In this document: positions 11,156-22,333 of the stretch, piece by piece
Numbering within the stretch: the stretch's first letter is position 1
How the letters are laid out: each line of letters begins with the position of its first letter
From: Enterococcus xiangfangensis
Lineage (GTDB): Bacteria > Bacillota > Bacilli > Lactobacillales > Enterococcaceae
Assembly: GCF_005405365.1 (NCBI RefSeq)
Contig: NZ_BJDX01000004.1
Location: 62,001 to 126,000 of the forward strand
DNA length: 64,000 bases
Reading direction: 5' to 3'
The notes under the pieces: model-generated
The model's database searches: none
Told to the model about the DNA's origin: nothing
What the model saw: the letters and a program-made list of their open reading frames with translations, nothing else
Made by a program: the position numbers and the translations under genes

Positions 11156-11337
11156 GTTGCCTTTAAGGAAGAGAATAAAAATGACAGGTTTCATTAAAAG
11201 TGTTAGACTTAACATGAAGAAAACATTAGAAAGGGCTGTGTCCTAGAAGAAAGAACAATTTGATTGTTATAGCTAGAAAAGAGGGACATTTATTAAAATT
11301 AATTTTATTTCAGAGCATAATGAAAGAGGAGAGAATC

Positions 11338-11763
11338 ATGGAAAGGAAAGGATCCAAAGTTGATGAAAAGCATGAGTTGCAACTGATTTTGGCAGGACTG
11401 CCTAATTCTCAATATTTAAAAATATTATTGGCTCAAATCATGCGGCATTATGATCCTAAAATCAAGTACATTTTCCAAAAACAAACAGGTTGGCAGTTAG
11501 TAATTGAACAATATAATGGCTTGCTTTGCCGAATCAACATTCATAAAGAATATTTTTCTGTTATTATACCATTTCCAGAATTCGGCATAAGTTATCTCAC
11601 CCCCATGGTGAAAGTGATGTCGAATGAATTCAAAGAAAAATTTGAAACCGTATCAAAAAATACACAACAAATCGAAATGAAAGTAATGAGTGAAGAAGAA
11701 ATGGAAGATGTTATCTTTTTAGTTAGTCTACAAGCTAAAAAATTAAGAAAATTAGTAGTTTAA
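11338..11763 (+). CDS. DUF3788-like hypothetical protein, 141 aa
   Basis: The pattern of a short central segment (TGWQLVIEQYNGLLCRINIH), then EYFSVIIPF, and a helical C-terminal tail (EEEMEDVIFLVSLQAKKL) resembles DUF3788 proteins. This is recognition by pattern, not by search. No signal peptide or membrane helix is seen. I chose ATG 11338, with GAGGAGAG seven bases upstream; ATG 11320 is possible. The gene stands alone between the pur operon and guaC. Its role is unknown. Confidence 0.55.
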   Translation: MERKGSKVDEKHELQLILAGLPNSQYLKILLAQIMRHYDPKIKYIFQKQTGWQLVIEQYNGLLCRINIHKEYFSVIIPFPEFGISYLTPMVKVMSNEFKEKFETVSKNTQQIEMKVMSEEEMEDVIFLVSLQAKKLRKLVV

Positions 11764-11805
11764 AAATTAATGTTCGTGTTTTGGCCTATTCGTTTTAAAA
11801 ATAGC

Positions 11806-11834
11806 TTGCTTTTTAATTGGATATGTTGTAAATT
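11806..11834 (+). promoter_or_regulatory. Promoter of guaC
   Basis: TTGCTT (11806-11811) and TAAATT (11829-11834) are 17 bases apart. The predicted start of transcription, near 11841, falls inside the hairpin described next. Confidence 0.5.
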
Positions 11835-11835
11835 A

Positions 11836-11864
11836 CATAGGGCGATAACGCTCTATGTTTTTTT
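11836..11864 (+). terminator. Hairpin with T-tract at the guaC transcription start
   Basis: CATAGGGCG and CGCTCTATG pair over nine bases around an ATAA loop and run into seven T residues. It can end transcripts from the upstream gene. Because it overlaps the predicted guaC start site, the same inverted repeat could also serve as an operator. Which role applies cannot be read from the sequence. Confidence 0.6.
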
Positions 11865-11886
11865 ATCTTATTTACTGGAGGCCATT

Positions 11887-12864
11887 ATGAAAGTATTTGA
11901 TTACGAAGATATTCAGTTGATCCCTAATAAGTGTATCGTAAACAGTCGTTCAGAATGCGATACGACTGTTCAATTAGGCAAATTTAGTTTTAAGATGCCA
12001 GTAGTACCAGCCAATATGCAAACGATTATTGATGAAAGCATCGCAGAATTTTTGGCGGAGAATGGGTATTTTTATATCATGCATCGTTTTTATGAAGAAG
12101 AACGAATTCCTTTCATAAAGAAAATGCAGTCTCGCGGATTGTTTACATCGATCAGTGTTGGTGTAAAAGGCTATGAATATGACTTTGTCAAACAATTAGC
12201 TGAAGAAAAATTAAATCCTGATTTTATTACGATCGATATTGCCCATGGCCATTCCGATCCAGTGATCAATATGATCAAGCATATCAAAAAATATTTACCT
12301 GAAACCTTCGTCATTGCCGGAAATGTCGGAACTCCTGAGGCAGTCCGGGAATTAGAAAATGCCGGAGCAGATGCAACGAAGCTTGGGATTGGACCAGGGA
12401 AAGTCTGTATCACAAAAATCAAGACAGGTTTTGGAACTGGCGGCTGGCAATTAGCAGCTTTAAGCTGGTGTGCAAAAGCCGCTCGCAAACCAATCATTGC
12501 AGATGGCGGGATCCGTACCCACGGCGATATCGCTAAATCAATCCGCTTTGGTGCGACAATGGTCATGATTGGATCATTATTTGCAGGACACGAAGAATCG
12601 CCAGGAGAAACAAAAGTGGAAGATGGTGTCGTTTATAAGGAATATTTCGGCAGCGCCTCTGAATTCCAAAAAGGCGAAAAGAAAAACGTCGAAGGCAAAA
12701 AAATTTGGATTCCTTATAAAGGTTCGCTAAAAGATACATTAGTTGAAATGCAGCAAGATCTGCAATCATCCATTTCGTATGCGGGCGGAAAAGATTTGGA
12801 AGCCTTGCAAAAAGTTGATTATGTAGTTGTTAAAAATTCAATCTTTAATGGAGATACGATTTAG
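11887..12864 (+). CDS. guaC: GMP reductase
   Basis: It reduces GMP to IMP and ammonia with NADPH, returning guanine nucleotides to the IMP pool. The protein is 325 aa, typical of the short bacterial type. It has [18 protein letters not shown] at the N-terminus, the IMPDH/GMPR catalytic loop with [11 protein letters not shown] (active-site Cys), and [19 protein letters not shown] for phosphate binding. I chose ATG 11887 behind CTGGAGG; a longer frame from 11770 runs through the promoter and hairpin. The position next to the pur operon makes sense for purine balance. Confidence 0.96.
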   Translation: MKVFDYEDIQLIPNKCIVNSRSECDTTVQLGKFSFKMPVVPANMQTIIDESIAEFLAENGYFYIMHRFYEEERIPFIKKMQSRGLFTSISVGVKGYEYDFVKQLAEEKLNPDFITIDIAHGHSDPVINMIKHIKKYLPETFVIAGNVGTPEAVRELENAGADATKLGIGPGKVCITKIKTGFGTGGWQLAALSWCAKAARKPIIADGGIRTHGDIAKSIRFGATMVMIGSLFAGHEESPGETKVEDGVVYKEYFGSASEFQKGEKKNVEGKKIWIPYKGSLKDTLVEMQQDLQSSISYAGGKDLEALQKVDYVVVKNSIFNGDTI

Positions 12865-12888
12865 AGCGATTTTGATCGCTCTTTTTTT
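12863..12888 (+). terminator. Terminator of guaC
   Basis: AGAGCGAT and ATCGCTCT form an eight-pair stem followed by seven T residues. It begins within the stop codon. Confidence 0.88.
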
Positions 12889-13017
12889 ATGATCTATTCT
12901 ATTGTTATTATAATTATAGAGAAAACTATCATTCAAAAACTGCAACTTTTCAGCCTATTGACAGCAATGAATGATTGGAGTAGCGTTAAATCATCCAATA
13001 CTGAATGAGGAGATCCT

Positions 13018-14439
13018 ATGTGGGAATTAGCAGAAAAAAAAACAACGCCGATTTATCAGCAGATTATTGAGCAAGTTATTACTTATATTCAAGACGGGAC
13101 ACTAAAACCAGGAGATAAATTACCAGCTGAGCGAAAACTTGCGGCATTTTATCAAGTGAATCGTTCAACTGTGGTACATGCCTTAGATGAATTAGTCAGT
13201 CTTGGCTGGGTATTGCGCCGGCAAGGTAGCGGAACGATTGTAAATGAAGGAAATTGGGGTCGAAGTACGACACCACGGGTCGATTGGCGAAGTTTGTTCA
13301 CGCAAGAGTCCCATCCCAATGAACCTTTTTTAGAAAAAATCCAAGCATCGCTAAATGATCCAAGTGCGATGGATCTGTATTCTGGTGAATTACCGCTAGG
13401 GTTGATTCCAGATTTTCGGTTTCCTTCCTATACATGGGAAGAATTATTGTTAGAAGAGAAAAAACAAAGCCCTTTAGGCTACCGACCGTTGCAGCAAGTG
13501 ATTTGCCAGCGAATCAAAGCCGAACAAAAAATCGATATCTCCTCCAATCAAGTCCTGATTACCTCTGGTGCACAGCAAGCGATGTTTTTGCTGCTACAAG
13601 TCATGTTGCAAAGTGGCGACAGTGTTGCGATTGAAGATCCCTCGTTTTTATATTCATTGCCGATTTTCGCTAGCGCCGGAGTCAAACTTTATGGGGTAGA
13701 AATGGATCGTGAAGGGATGCGCGTCGATAAATTGGAACAGTTGATTTTGACGAAGAAAATCAAGTTGATCATTCTTAATCCGACTTTTCAAAATCCTACC
13801 GGTTCAACAATGTCGAAACGGCGTCGAAATGAGTTGATCAAACTGAGTCAAAAATATCAGTTGCCGATCGTAGAAGATGAGGTTTTCAGTGAATTGAACT
13901 TTAGTGCGATCCCACCTTCATTAAAGGAGCTCGCACCGTATCAAGTAATCCATCTAGGATCGTTATCAAAGATTTTCGGCTCTTCAATCAAAATTGGCTG
14001 GGTCGTTGCAGATCAAGATTTGATACAGCGGTTGTCAGAAGCAAAACAGATGATGGATTTTTCCATTAGTATTTTCCCGCAAGTAATTGCTCATACTGCT
14101 TTGACAGATCCGCACTTTGAGAAAAATCAAGCGGCGTTAGTTGCAGCATTAAAACAACGAGCACAGGCATTTTGTGAAGAGTCCCAAGCAATTGCTGCAG
14201 ATTGGAATGTTTCGAAAATCGAGGGTGGGATCTATGTCTATTTAACTTGGAGCCATCGCCATCTAACACGCAAAGATTGGGAAATTTTTTTGCGTGAAAA
14301 AATAGTGATTGCCCCAGCTTTTCTTTTTAGTAATGATACAATGGCCATGAGGGTAAATTATACTCGAATGACAGCAGAAATGCGTCAGCAGTTTTTTTTG
14401 AAATTGCAAACAATCTCAAATGAATTAAGGAGGAATTAG
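13018..14439 (+). CDS. MocR/GntR-family regulator with aminotransferase-like domain
   Basis: An N-terminal GntR winged helix (about residues 8-75, including KLPAERKLAAFYQVNRSTV) is fused to a class I aminotransferase fold. That fold shows NPTFQNPTG and the PLP lysine in SLSKIFGSS. Such MocR proteins usually bind PLP or an aldimine as effector and activate or repress neighbouring genes. The protein is 473 aa, normal for the family. The start ATG follows GAGGAGATCCT. The nitroreductase gene begins at the base after its stop, so the two are probably co-transcribed. The effector and target are unknown. Confidence 0.9.
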   Translation: MWELAEKKTTPIYQQIIEQVITYIQDGTLKPGDKLPAERKLAAFYQVNRSTVVHALDELVSLGWVLRRQGSGTIVNEGNWGRSTTPRVDWRSLFTQESHPNEPFLEKIQASLNDPSAMDLYSGELPLGLIPDFRFPSYTWEELLLEEKKQSPLGYRPLQQVICQRIKAEQKIDISSNQVLITSGAQQAMFLLLQVMLQSGDSVAIEDPSFLYSLPIFASAGVKLYGVEMDREGMRVDKLEQLILTKKIKLIILNPTFQNPTGSTMSKRRRNELIKLSQKYQLPIVEDEVFSELNFSAIPPSLKELAPYQVIHLGSLSKIFGSSIKIGWVVADQDLIQRLSEAKQMMDFSISIFPQVIAHTALTDPHFEKNQAALVAALKQRAQAFCEESQAIAADWNVSKIEGGIYVYLTWSHRHLTRKDWEIFLREKIVIAPAFLFSNDTMAMRVNYTRMTAEMRQQFFLKLQTISNELRRN

Positions 14440-15165
14440 ATGGAAGCATTAGAAATTATGAAACAACACCGGACCTATCGAAATTTCGATGAAACGTATC
14501 AACTGTCAAAAGAAGAGTTGCAAACGATTTTACAAGCCAGCCGTCAAGCGCCAAGTTGGATGAATGGTCAGATGTACAGCGTTATCGTTGTGAAAGATCG
14601 CGGGATCCGCGAGCAACTAGTTGCACTGAATCCGCGAAATCCGCATATGTTGCATAGTTCGGTGTTCTTAGTTTTTGTAGCTGATTTAAAACGAACTCAA
14701 AAAGTTGCAGAGCATTACCAAGTGGACTATCGAATCGATGAAGGGTTGGATTCATTGATCACAGCTGTTACAGATACCGCCTTAGCATTAGAAAACGCGG
14801 TGATCGCGACTGAAGCTTTAGGTTTAGGATCTGTAGTTGTTGGGAGTATTCGAAAAGACATTTCTGAGATTGGAAAGTTGTTGCAATTGCCAGATTATGT
14901 ACTGCCAGTCGCAGGCTTGAGTATTGGAAAGCCCTCCGTAGAAATGCGGGTCAAACCCCGTTTGCCCAAAGAAACGGTGATCCACTATGATACGTATCAA
15001 GAGTATGATTACTCATTGATTGAAGAGTATGACGATACGATGGAGAAATTTGCTGAAGCCCGTGAAACCAAACGCTGGAGCAAAAAGTTTGCAGATTATT
15101 TTGAAAGTTCGCCAAATAAGCAAGTTGATGAGTTTCTGAAAGAAAACAAATTTTTTCAATCTTAA
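14440..15165 (+). CDS. NADPH-dependent nitroreductase-family flavoprotein
   Basis: A flavin-dependent oxidoreductase of the NfrA/NfsA-like group, 241 aa. It shows the FMN-phosphate site HRTYRNF (residues 10-16), QAPSWMNGQ near residue 40, and GLGSVVVGSIRKD near residue 128, with a C-terminal extension (KRWSKKFADYFE) common in this group. GGAGG lies in the end of the preceding regulator gene, and the spacing between the two genes is zero bases. The natural substrate is unknown; flavin, quinone or nitro compounds are possible. Confidence 0.88.
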   Translation: MEALEIMKQHRTYRNFDETYQLSKEELQTILQASRQAPSWMNGQMYSVIVVKDRGIREQLVALNPRNPHMLHSSVFLVFVADLKRTQKVAEHYQVDYRIDEGLDSLITAVTDTALALENAVIATEALGLGSVVVGSIRKDISEIGKLLQLPDYVLPVAGLSIGKPSVEMRVKPRLPKETVIHYDTYQEYDYSLIEEYDDTMEKFAEARETKRWSKKFADYFESSPNKQVDEFLKENKFFQS

Positions 15166-15213
15166 GTTTGACAGTAACGGATAAGTAACATATAGTTAAG
15201 AGGTAAATCTAAA

Positions 15214-15360
15214 TAGTTGTTAGGTGAGGCTCCTATACGGACACAGGCTACTGCCCAAAAATGTCGAGAGACGCCAATGGGTAGAACAGGAATCATCGTG
15301 AAGGTGATTCATAACGTAGCTGACAATTTTGTCTACGCCCTATAGTGCTAAAGCTCGACG
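15214..15360 (+). promoter_or_regulatory. M-box (ykoK) Mg2+ riboswitch
   Basis: The conserved M-box blocks appear in order: GTTAGGTGAGGCTCC (from 15219), CTACTGCCCAAAAATGTCG, then CGCCAATGGGTAGAACAGG, and near the 3' end TACGCCCTATAGTGCTAAAGC. It lies upstream of mgtA and is followed by an intrinsic terminator, as expected for Mg2+-dependent attenuation. When Mg2+ is plentiful the folded aptamer favours the terminator. This assignment rests on established knowledge of the M-box family and is strong. Confidence 0.95.
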
Positions 15361-15384
15361 ATGGTCATGAATGAATTTTTCGCG

Positions 15385-15414
15385 CGTGCTCATTTTCGAG
15401 TACGTGCTTTTTTT
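15385..15414 (+). terminator. Riboswitch-controlled terminator upstream of mgtA
   Basis: CGTGCTC and GAGTACG pair over seven bases (one G-U) around ATTTTC. Seven T residues follow three bases after the stem. It lies about 25 bases after the M-box core. Confidence 0.85.
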
Positions 15415-15522
15415 GTAGGTTTTTCTAGGTGAGATAGGTTGATGAAATTTTTATTTCACTTCGCAGCAGATTAAAAAACAGGATGCGGGTCACCGTTTAG
15501 TAAATGAAAGGATGTGAGGAAG

Positions 15523-15678
15523 ATGGATCATGAAGACAGTCGACCCAAAAGTAACTATAACAGGGCGGCTCTGGTTGCCTTGAATCTTAGGAGGAACCAT
15601 TATGATGAACAAAAAAAACCTTCTTGCTCGCAAAAGCAACAAAGACCAAGAATTGAAAAAATTAGCCATTTTATCTGA
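15523..15678 (+). CDS. Possible mgtA leader peptide (uORF, 51 aa)
   Basis: An ATG at 15523 opens a 51-codon frame beginning MDHEDSRPKS. It runs through the mgtA SD and start codon and ends 77 bases inside mgtA in another frame. AAAGGAT lies about ten bases before the ATG, and AGGA lies closer. The acidic residues plus proline at the N-terminus recall MgtL of enteric bacteria, where Asp/Glu/Pro runs make ribosomes fall off when Mg2+ is low. Translation is inferred and not shown; the C-terminal part of the frame (Lys/Gln-rich) is dictated by overlap with mgtA. Confidence 0.4.
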   Translation: MDHEDSRPKSNYNRAALVALNLRRNHYDEQKKPSCSQKQQRPRIEKISHFI

Positions 15679-18211
15679 TCGTGATCTTTTTCTAAATTTA
15701 CGGACCTCATTGCAAGGATTGTCAGAAGAAGATGCGCAAAGCCGTTTGGAGGAATATGGTCCAAATGAAGTTTCGGCACAAAAACCTACACCAGGAATTC
15801 TATTATTATTACAAGCGTTCAATGATCCGTTCGTATATGTTTTGGCTCTACTAGCACTTGTTTCATTGCTGACCAATGATTTAGAAGCTGCGCTTGTAAT
15901 GGTGATTATGATTTTAGCCAGTGTGGTGATCACATTTATCCAAGAATATCGTTCGCAAAAAGCCAGTATCGCATTAAAAGAAATGATCGAAAATACTGCA
16001 GCTGTCACTCGCAACGGTGAGACGAAAGAAATTCCGATGGACGAGGTAGTACCTGGCGATATTTTAACACTAGCAACTGGTGATATGATCCCTGCAGATG
16101 CTGTTTTAATCTGGACAAAGGATCTTTTTGTGAATCAGTCCTCACTGACGGGAGAATCGATGCCTGTTGAAAAATTTATTGCAAAAGATCAACAATTGAC
16201 CGAAGAATTGACAGCGTTGGATCTAACAAATCTAGTTTTTATGGGGACAGATGTACTGAGTGGCCAAGGCAAAGCGATCATTTTAAAAACTGGTCAAAAA
16301 ACGTTCTTTGGCGATATTGCAAAAAACGCAACTTCTAAACGCGGGAAAACGACCTTTGACATCGGTTTATCTAAAGTCAGCAAACTGTTGCTACAAATGG
16401 TCATGGTTTTATTTCCGTTAGTATTTTTGCTCAACGGCTTGACCAAGGGGGATTGGAGCAGTGCCTTCTTTTTTGCCATTGCTGTAGCAGTAGGACTGAC
16501 TCCTGAAATGCTGCCTATGATTGTGAGTTCCAACTTAGCAAAAGGAGCTTTGACTCTTTCGAAACACAAAGTGATCGTAAAAGAACTGGCTTCGATCCAA
16601 AACTTAGGCAGTATGGATGTGCTTTGCACGGATAAAACTGGGACAATCACAGAAGACCGAGTAGTTCTCGTTCAGCATCTTGACCCATTAGGAAACGAAA
16701 ACGAACAAGTATTAAATCTAGCTTTTATGAATTCTGCTTATCAAACTGGCTGGAAGAATTTAATGGATATAGCTGTAATCAATTATTTTGAGACCCAAAA
16801 CCGGCATCTGCCGTATCAGAAGGTTCAAAAGATTGATGAGATTCCCTTTGATTTTTCTCGTCGGCGATTGACAGTCGTAATGAAAACAGATGAGCACCAG
16901 TTGATGATCACAAAAGGCGCAGTTGAAGAAATGGCTGCTGTTTGCAAATATGTTGAAGTCAATGGGGAAATCTCAGAATTAACACCGAAGATTCGCCAAC
17001 AATTGCAAGCAGTCAATGAAAAGATGAACCGTCAGGGAATGCGGGTCATCACTGTAGCGGTCCGACGCGACGCTCATGATGACGCAATTTATTCGACGGA
17101 GGATGAACAAGACATGGTTTTGGTGGGGTTCATGGGTTTCCTTGATCCGGCTAAAGCTTCTGCAAAACCTGCGATTCGCTCGTTGCATCAACACGGGGTA
17201 GTGGTAAAAGTTTTGACGGGCGATAATGCGATCGTCGCACAAAAAGTCTGTCAAGATGTCGGGATACCTGCAGAGAACTATCTATTAGGCAATCAAGTCG
17301 ACGCGCTATCGGATGAGGAATTGTATCAAGCAGCAGAAACAACTAATTTATTCGCCAAATTAAATCCAATGCAAAAAGCACGGATCATTGAATCGTTGCA
17401 AAGCAAAGGGCATACGGTTGGATTCATGGGTGATGGGATCAATGATGCACCGGCGTTAAGAAAAGCTGATGTGGGGATCTCAGTAGATACTGCAGCAGAT
17501 ATCACTAAAGACGCCAGCTCAATTATTTTATTAGAAAAAAGTTTAGGCGTTTTAGAAAACGGAGTGCTTGAAGGCCGTCGTGTATTCAGTAACATGATGA
17601 AATATATCAAGATCACAATCAGCTCCAACTTTGGCAATGTCTTCTCGATTTTAGTTGCTAGTGCTTTTTTGCCTTTCTTACCAATGTTATCGATTCAATT
17701 ATTGTTGCAAAATTTAATCTATGATATCGCGCAACTGACGATTCCTTGGGACAATGTTGACGAGGAAGAATTGCAAATGCCGACAAAATGGGAGACAAAA
17801 GGTTTATTAAAATTTACAATCTGCATCGGACCAATTAGTTCGATTTTTGATATCGTTACTTTCTTAGTGATGTGGTTCACTTTTGGAGCAAACACAGTCG
17901 CTGCTCAAAATTTATTCCAAACAGGCTGGTTTATGATCGGTTTAACGACGCAAACGTTAGTCGTCTTAATGGTACGGACAAAGAAAATTCCGTTTATTCA
18001 AAGCCGACCAGCACCACAAGTTTTGATTAGTTTATTGCTGGCAGTCGCTGTAGGCGGTTTAGTAGTTTTGACCCCGATTGCAGACCAATTTGATTTTGTA
18101 CACCTACCAAGTGAATATTGGCTATGGTACATCTTAATCGTTGTTGCATATATGATCGCAACCCAATTTGGGAAAATGATCTATATTAAAATTGCGAAAG
18201 AATGGATCTGA
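15602..18211 (+). CDS. mgtA: Magnesium-translocating P-type ATPase
   Basis: A membrane P-type ATPase of the MgtA/MgtB (type IIIB) class that imports Mg2+. At 869 aa the length fits. It has an N-terminal cation-ATPase domain (SEEDAQSRLEEYGPNEV), the actuator motif SLTGESMPV, phosphorylation Asp344 in DKTGT, MGDGINDAPALRKADVGISVD in the hinge, and the C-terminal membrane block with WDNVDEEELQMP. AGGAGGAACC precedes the ATG. It is controlled by the M-box upstream and perhaps by the overlapping short frame. It is transcribed alone. Confidence 0.96.
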   Translation: MMNKKNLLARKSNKDQELKKLAILSDRDLFLNLRTSLQGLSEEDAQSRLEEYGPNEVSAQKPTPGILLLLQAFNDPFVYVLALLALVSLLTNDLEAALVMVIMILASVVITFIQEYRSQKASIALKEMIENTAAVTRNGETKEIPMDEVVPGDILTLATGDMIPADAVLIWTKDLFVNQSSLTGESMPVEKFIAKDQQLTEELTALDLTNLVFMGTDVLSGQGKAIILKTGQKTFFGDIAKNATSKRGKTTFDIGLSKVSKLLLQMVMVLFPLVFLLNGLTKGDWSSAFFFAIAVAVGLTPEMLPMIVSSNLAKGALTLSKHKVIVKELASIQNLGSMDVLCTDKTGTITEDRVVLVQHLDPLGNENEQVLNLAFMNSAYQTGWKNLMDIAVINYFETQNRHLPYQKVQKIDEIPFDFSRRRLTVVMKTDEHQLMITKGAVEEMAAVCKYVEVNGEISELTPKIRQQLQAVNEKMNRQGMRVITVAVRRDAHDDAIYSTEDEQDMVLVGFMGFLDPAKASAKPAIRSLHQHGVVVKVLTGDNAIVAQKVCQDVGIPAENYLLGNQVDALSDEELYQAAETTNLFAKLNPMQKARIIESLQSKGHTVGFMGDGINDAPALRKADVGISVDTAADITKDASSIILLEKSLGVLENGVLEGRRVFSNMMKYIKITISSNFGNVFSILVASAFLPFLPMLSIQLLLQNLIYDIAQLTIPWDNVDEEELQMPTKWETKGLLKFTICIGPISSIFDIVTFLVMWFTFGANTVAAQNLFQTGWFMIGLTTQTLVVLMVRTKKIPFIQSRPAPQVLISLLLAVAVGGLVVLTPIADQFDFVHLPSEYWLWYILIVVAYMIATQFGKMIYIKIAKEWI

Positions 18212-18216
18212 ACTAT

Positions 18217-18254
18217 AACAGAATGGTCTATGTTACCATTCTGTTTCTTTTTTT
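18217..18254 (+). terminator. Terminator of mgtA
   Basis: AACAGAATGGT and ACCATTCTGTT form an eleven-pair perfect stem with a seven-base loop, followed by a T-rich run. Confidence 0.9.
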
Positions 18255-19718
<1,464 letters not shown>

Positions 19719-19720
19719 TC

Positions 19721-20698
19721 ATGGCACAAAAAACAATGATCCAAGCAATTACAGATGCCTTAGCTCTGATGCTTGAAAAAGATAAAGAAGTTCTGATTTT
19801 TGGTGAAGATGTTGGTAAAAACGGCGGGGTTTTCCGTGCCACTGAAGGTCTTCAAGAAAAATTCGGCGAAGATCAAGTGTTTGATACACCATTAGCTGAA
19901 TCTGGAATCGCCGGACTTGCTTTTGGTTTAGCTTTACAAGGCTTCCGTCCTGTTCCCGAAATTCAATTCTTTGGTTTTGTCTTTGAAGCAATGGACGAAA
20001 TCGTTGGACAAATGGCTCGTACACGTTACCGGATGGGAAATACACGGAATATGCCAATCACTATTCGCGCACCATTTGGTGGCGGAGTTCACACACCTGA
20101 ATTACACTCAGACAACTTAGAAGGTTTAATGGCGCAATCACCAGGTTTACGAGTAGTTATCCCATCAAACCCTTACGATGCAAAAGGATTATTGATTGCA
20201 TCTATTCGAAACAATGATCCTGTTGTGTTCTTAGAACATATGAAACTGTATCGTTCATTCCGTGAAGAAGTACCAGAAGGAATCTATGAAGTACCATTGG
20301 ACAAAGCAGCGGTAACTAAAGAAGGTTCTGATGTTTCAATTATCACTTATGGCGCAATGGTTCGCGAAGCAATCAAGGCAGCCGATAATTTAGCAAAAGA
20401 AAATATCAATGCAGAAATCATCGACTTACGGACGGTAGCACCGCTTGATGTTGAAACAATCATCAAATCTGTTGAGAAGACAGGGCGAGTTGTCGTTGTG
20501 CAAGAAGCTCAAAAACAAGCGGGTGTTGCTGCACAAGTCATCTCAGAGATTTCTGAACGGGCAATTTTATCTCTAGAAGCACCAATCGGACGAGTTTCTG
20601 CTCCAGATACGATTTTCCCATTTGGACAAGCGGAAGGTATTTGGTTGCCAAACGCAGCAGATATTGAAGCAAAAGTAAAAGAAATCGTAGAATTTTAA
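19721..20698 (+). CDS. pdhB: Pyruvate dehydrogenase E1 component, beta subunit
   Basis: It forms the alpha2-beta2 E1 with PdhA. At 325 aa the length is standard. It shows [20 protein letters not shown] at the N-terminus, [18 protein letters not shown], and [20 protein letters not shown] lining the cofactor channel. The C-terminal transketolase domain has [17 protein letters not shown]. The start lies two bases after pdhA, with GAAGGAG upstream, so the two subunits are likely made in equal amounts. Confidence 0.96.
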   Translation: MAQKTMIQAITDALALMLEKDKEVLIFGEDVGKNGGVFRATEGLQEKFGEDQVFDTPLAESGIAGLAFGLALQGFRPVPEIQFFGFVFEAMDEIVGQMARTRYRMGNTRNMPITIRAPFGGGVHTPELHSDNLEGLMAQSPGLRVVIPSNPYDAKGLLIASIRNNDPVVFLEHMKLYRSFREEVPEGIYEVPLDKAAVTKEGSDVSIITYGAMVREAIKAADNLAKENINAEIIDLRTVAPLDVETIIKSVEKTGRVVVVQEAQKQAGVAAQVISEISERAILSLEAPIGRVSAPDTIFPFGQAEGIWLPNAADIEAKVKEIVEF

Positions 20699-20718
20699 TT
20701 TAGAAGGAGCGAAAAAAT

Positions 20719-22326
20719 ATGGCTTACCAATTTAAATTACCGGACATCGGCGAAGGAATCGCAGAAGGCGAGATCGTCAAATGGTTCGTTAAAGCCGGCG
20801 ACACAATCAACGAAGACGATACTTTATTAGAAGTACAAAATGATAAATCAGTAGAAGAAATCCCATCTCCAGTAACCGGAACAGTTAAGAACATCATTGT
20901 TGCTGAAGGAACTGTTGCAAATGTTGGTGATGTATTAGTAGAAATCGATGCACCAGGACATGAGGACAACGAAGGTGACTCAGGTGTTGCAGCAGAGGCA
21001 CAAACTCCTGCTAAACCAGCTGCAGAACCAGCTGCCGGCAATGGCGGTGGCGTTTACCAATTTAAATTGCCAGATATCGGCGAAGGAATTGCAGAAGGCG
21101 AAATCGTTAAATGGTTTGTTAAAGCCGGCGATACAATCAACGAAGACGATACTTTATTAGAAGTACAAAATGATAAATCAGTAGAAGAAATTCCATCTCC
21201 AGTAACCGGAACAGTTAAGAACATCATTGTTACTGAAGGAACTGTTGCAAATGTCGGCGATGTTCTAGTTGAAATTGATGCACCAGGACACAATGACTCT
21301 AGCGCTTCAACTGAAGCAAGCGCAGCACCAGAAGCACCGGCAGCAGCTAGTGGAGCAACCGCAACAGTTGTTGAAGCAAGCAATCCTGACAAACGAGTAT
21401 TAGCGATGCCATCTGTTCGTCAATATGCACGTGAAAAAGATGTTGATATTACACAAGTAACAGCTACTGGTAAAGGTGGAAGAATCGAAAAAGAAGATAT
21501 CGATGCCTTTGTTTCTGGCGGCCAAGCTCAAGCAGCACCAGCTCAAACTCAAACAGCTCCTGCTTCTGCACCAGTCCAAGCTCAAGCTGAAAAACCAGCA
21601 CAACCATTTACTTCTAACTTAGGCGAAATGGAAACACGTGAAAAATTGACACCAACACGTAAAGCAATTGCTAAAGCAATGGTTAACAGCAAGCATACTG
21701 CTCCTCATGTTACTTTGCATGATGAGGTAGAAGTTTCTAAATTATGGGATCACCGTAAGAAATTCAAACAAGTTGCCTTGGATAACGGCACAAAACTAAC
21801 TTTCTTACCGTACGTTGTAAAAGCTTTAACTGCAACTGTTAAAAAATATCCAGTCTTAAATGCTTCAATCGATGATGCCGCACAAGAAATTGTTTACAAA
21901 AATTACTACAATATCGGTATCGCAACAGATACAGATCATGGATTGTATGTACCAAATGTAAAAAATGCTGATACAAAAGGCATGTTCAAAATTGCTGATG
22001 AAATCAATGAGAAAGCAGCTTTGGCTCATGATGGAAAACTAGCAGCAGATGATATGCGTAATGGTACAGTGACAATCTCAAATATTGGCTCAGTAGGTGG
22101 CGGCTGGTTTACTCCAGTAATCAACTACCCTGAAGTTGCTATCCTAGGCGTAGGTACGATTGCTCAACAACCAATCGTAGTAGATGGTGAATTAGCGGTT
22201 GGCCGTGTAATGAAACTTTCATTAAGCTTCGACCATCGCATCGTTGATGGCGCGACAGCGCAAAAAGCCATGAACAATATCAAACGTTTGTTGGCTGACC
22301 CAGAATTGTTATTAATGGAAGGATGA
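20719..22326 (+). CDS. pdhC: Pyruvate dehydrogenase E2, dihydrolipoamide acetyltransferase
   Basis: The core of the complex, moving acetyl from lipoate to CoA. The 535 residues hold two lipoyl domains (about 3-81 and 113-191, lipoyl Lys43 and Lys153 in NDKS), an Ala/Pro linker, a peripheral-subunit-binding domain ([16 protein letters not shown], near residue 230), a second Ala/Gln/Pro linker and a catalytic domain with [10 protein letters not shown] near the end. The two lipoyl domains differ at only one residue. AGAAGGAG precedes the ATG. Confidence 0.96.
   Translation: MAYQFKLPDIGEGIAEGEIVKWFVKAGDTINEDDTLLEVQNDKSVEEIPSPVTGTVKNIIVAEGTVANVGDVLVEIDAPGHEDNEGDSGVAAEAQTPAKPAAEPAAGNGGGVYQFKLPDIGEGIAEGEIVKWFVKAGDTINEDDTLLEVQNDKSVEEIPSPVTGTVKNIIVTEGTVANVGDVLVEIDAPGHNDSSASTEASAAPEAPAAASGATATVVEASNPDKRVLAMPSVRQYAREKDVDITQVTATGKGGRIEKEDIDAFVSGGQAQAAPAQTQTAPASAPVQAQAEKPAQPFTSNLGEMETREKLTPTRKAIAKAMVNSKHTAPHVTLHDEVEVSKLWDHRKKFKQVALDNGTKLTFLPYVVKALTATVKKYPVLNASIDDAAQEIVYKNYYNIGIATDTDHGLYVPNVKNADTKGMFKIADEINEKAALAHDGKLAADDMRNGTVTISNIGSVGGGWFTPVINYPEVAILGVGTIAQQPIVVDGELAVGRVMKLSLSFDHRIVDGATAQKAMNNIKRLLADPELLLMEG
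20725..21291 (+). repeat. Internal direct repeat: two lipoyl-domain copies
   Basis: The segments 20725-20961 and 21055-21291 are 237 bases each, offset by 330. They encode 79 residues that differ only at one site (Ala in the first, Thr in the second). Most DNA differences are silent and sit near the ends; a stretch of 59 identical bases lies in the middle. Confidence 0.9.
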
Positions 22327-22333
22327 TAAAAAC

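Noticed and set aside
20724..21392. Long minus-strand open frames inside pdhC
   Set aside because: They are shadows of the repeated lipoyl domains, with codon bias explained by the sense strand.
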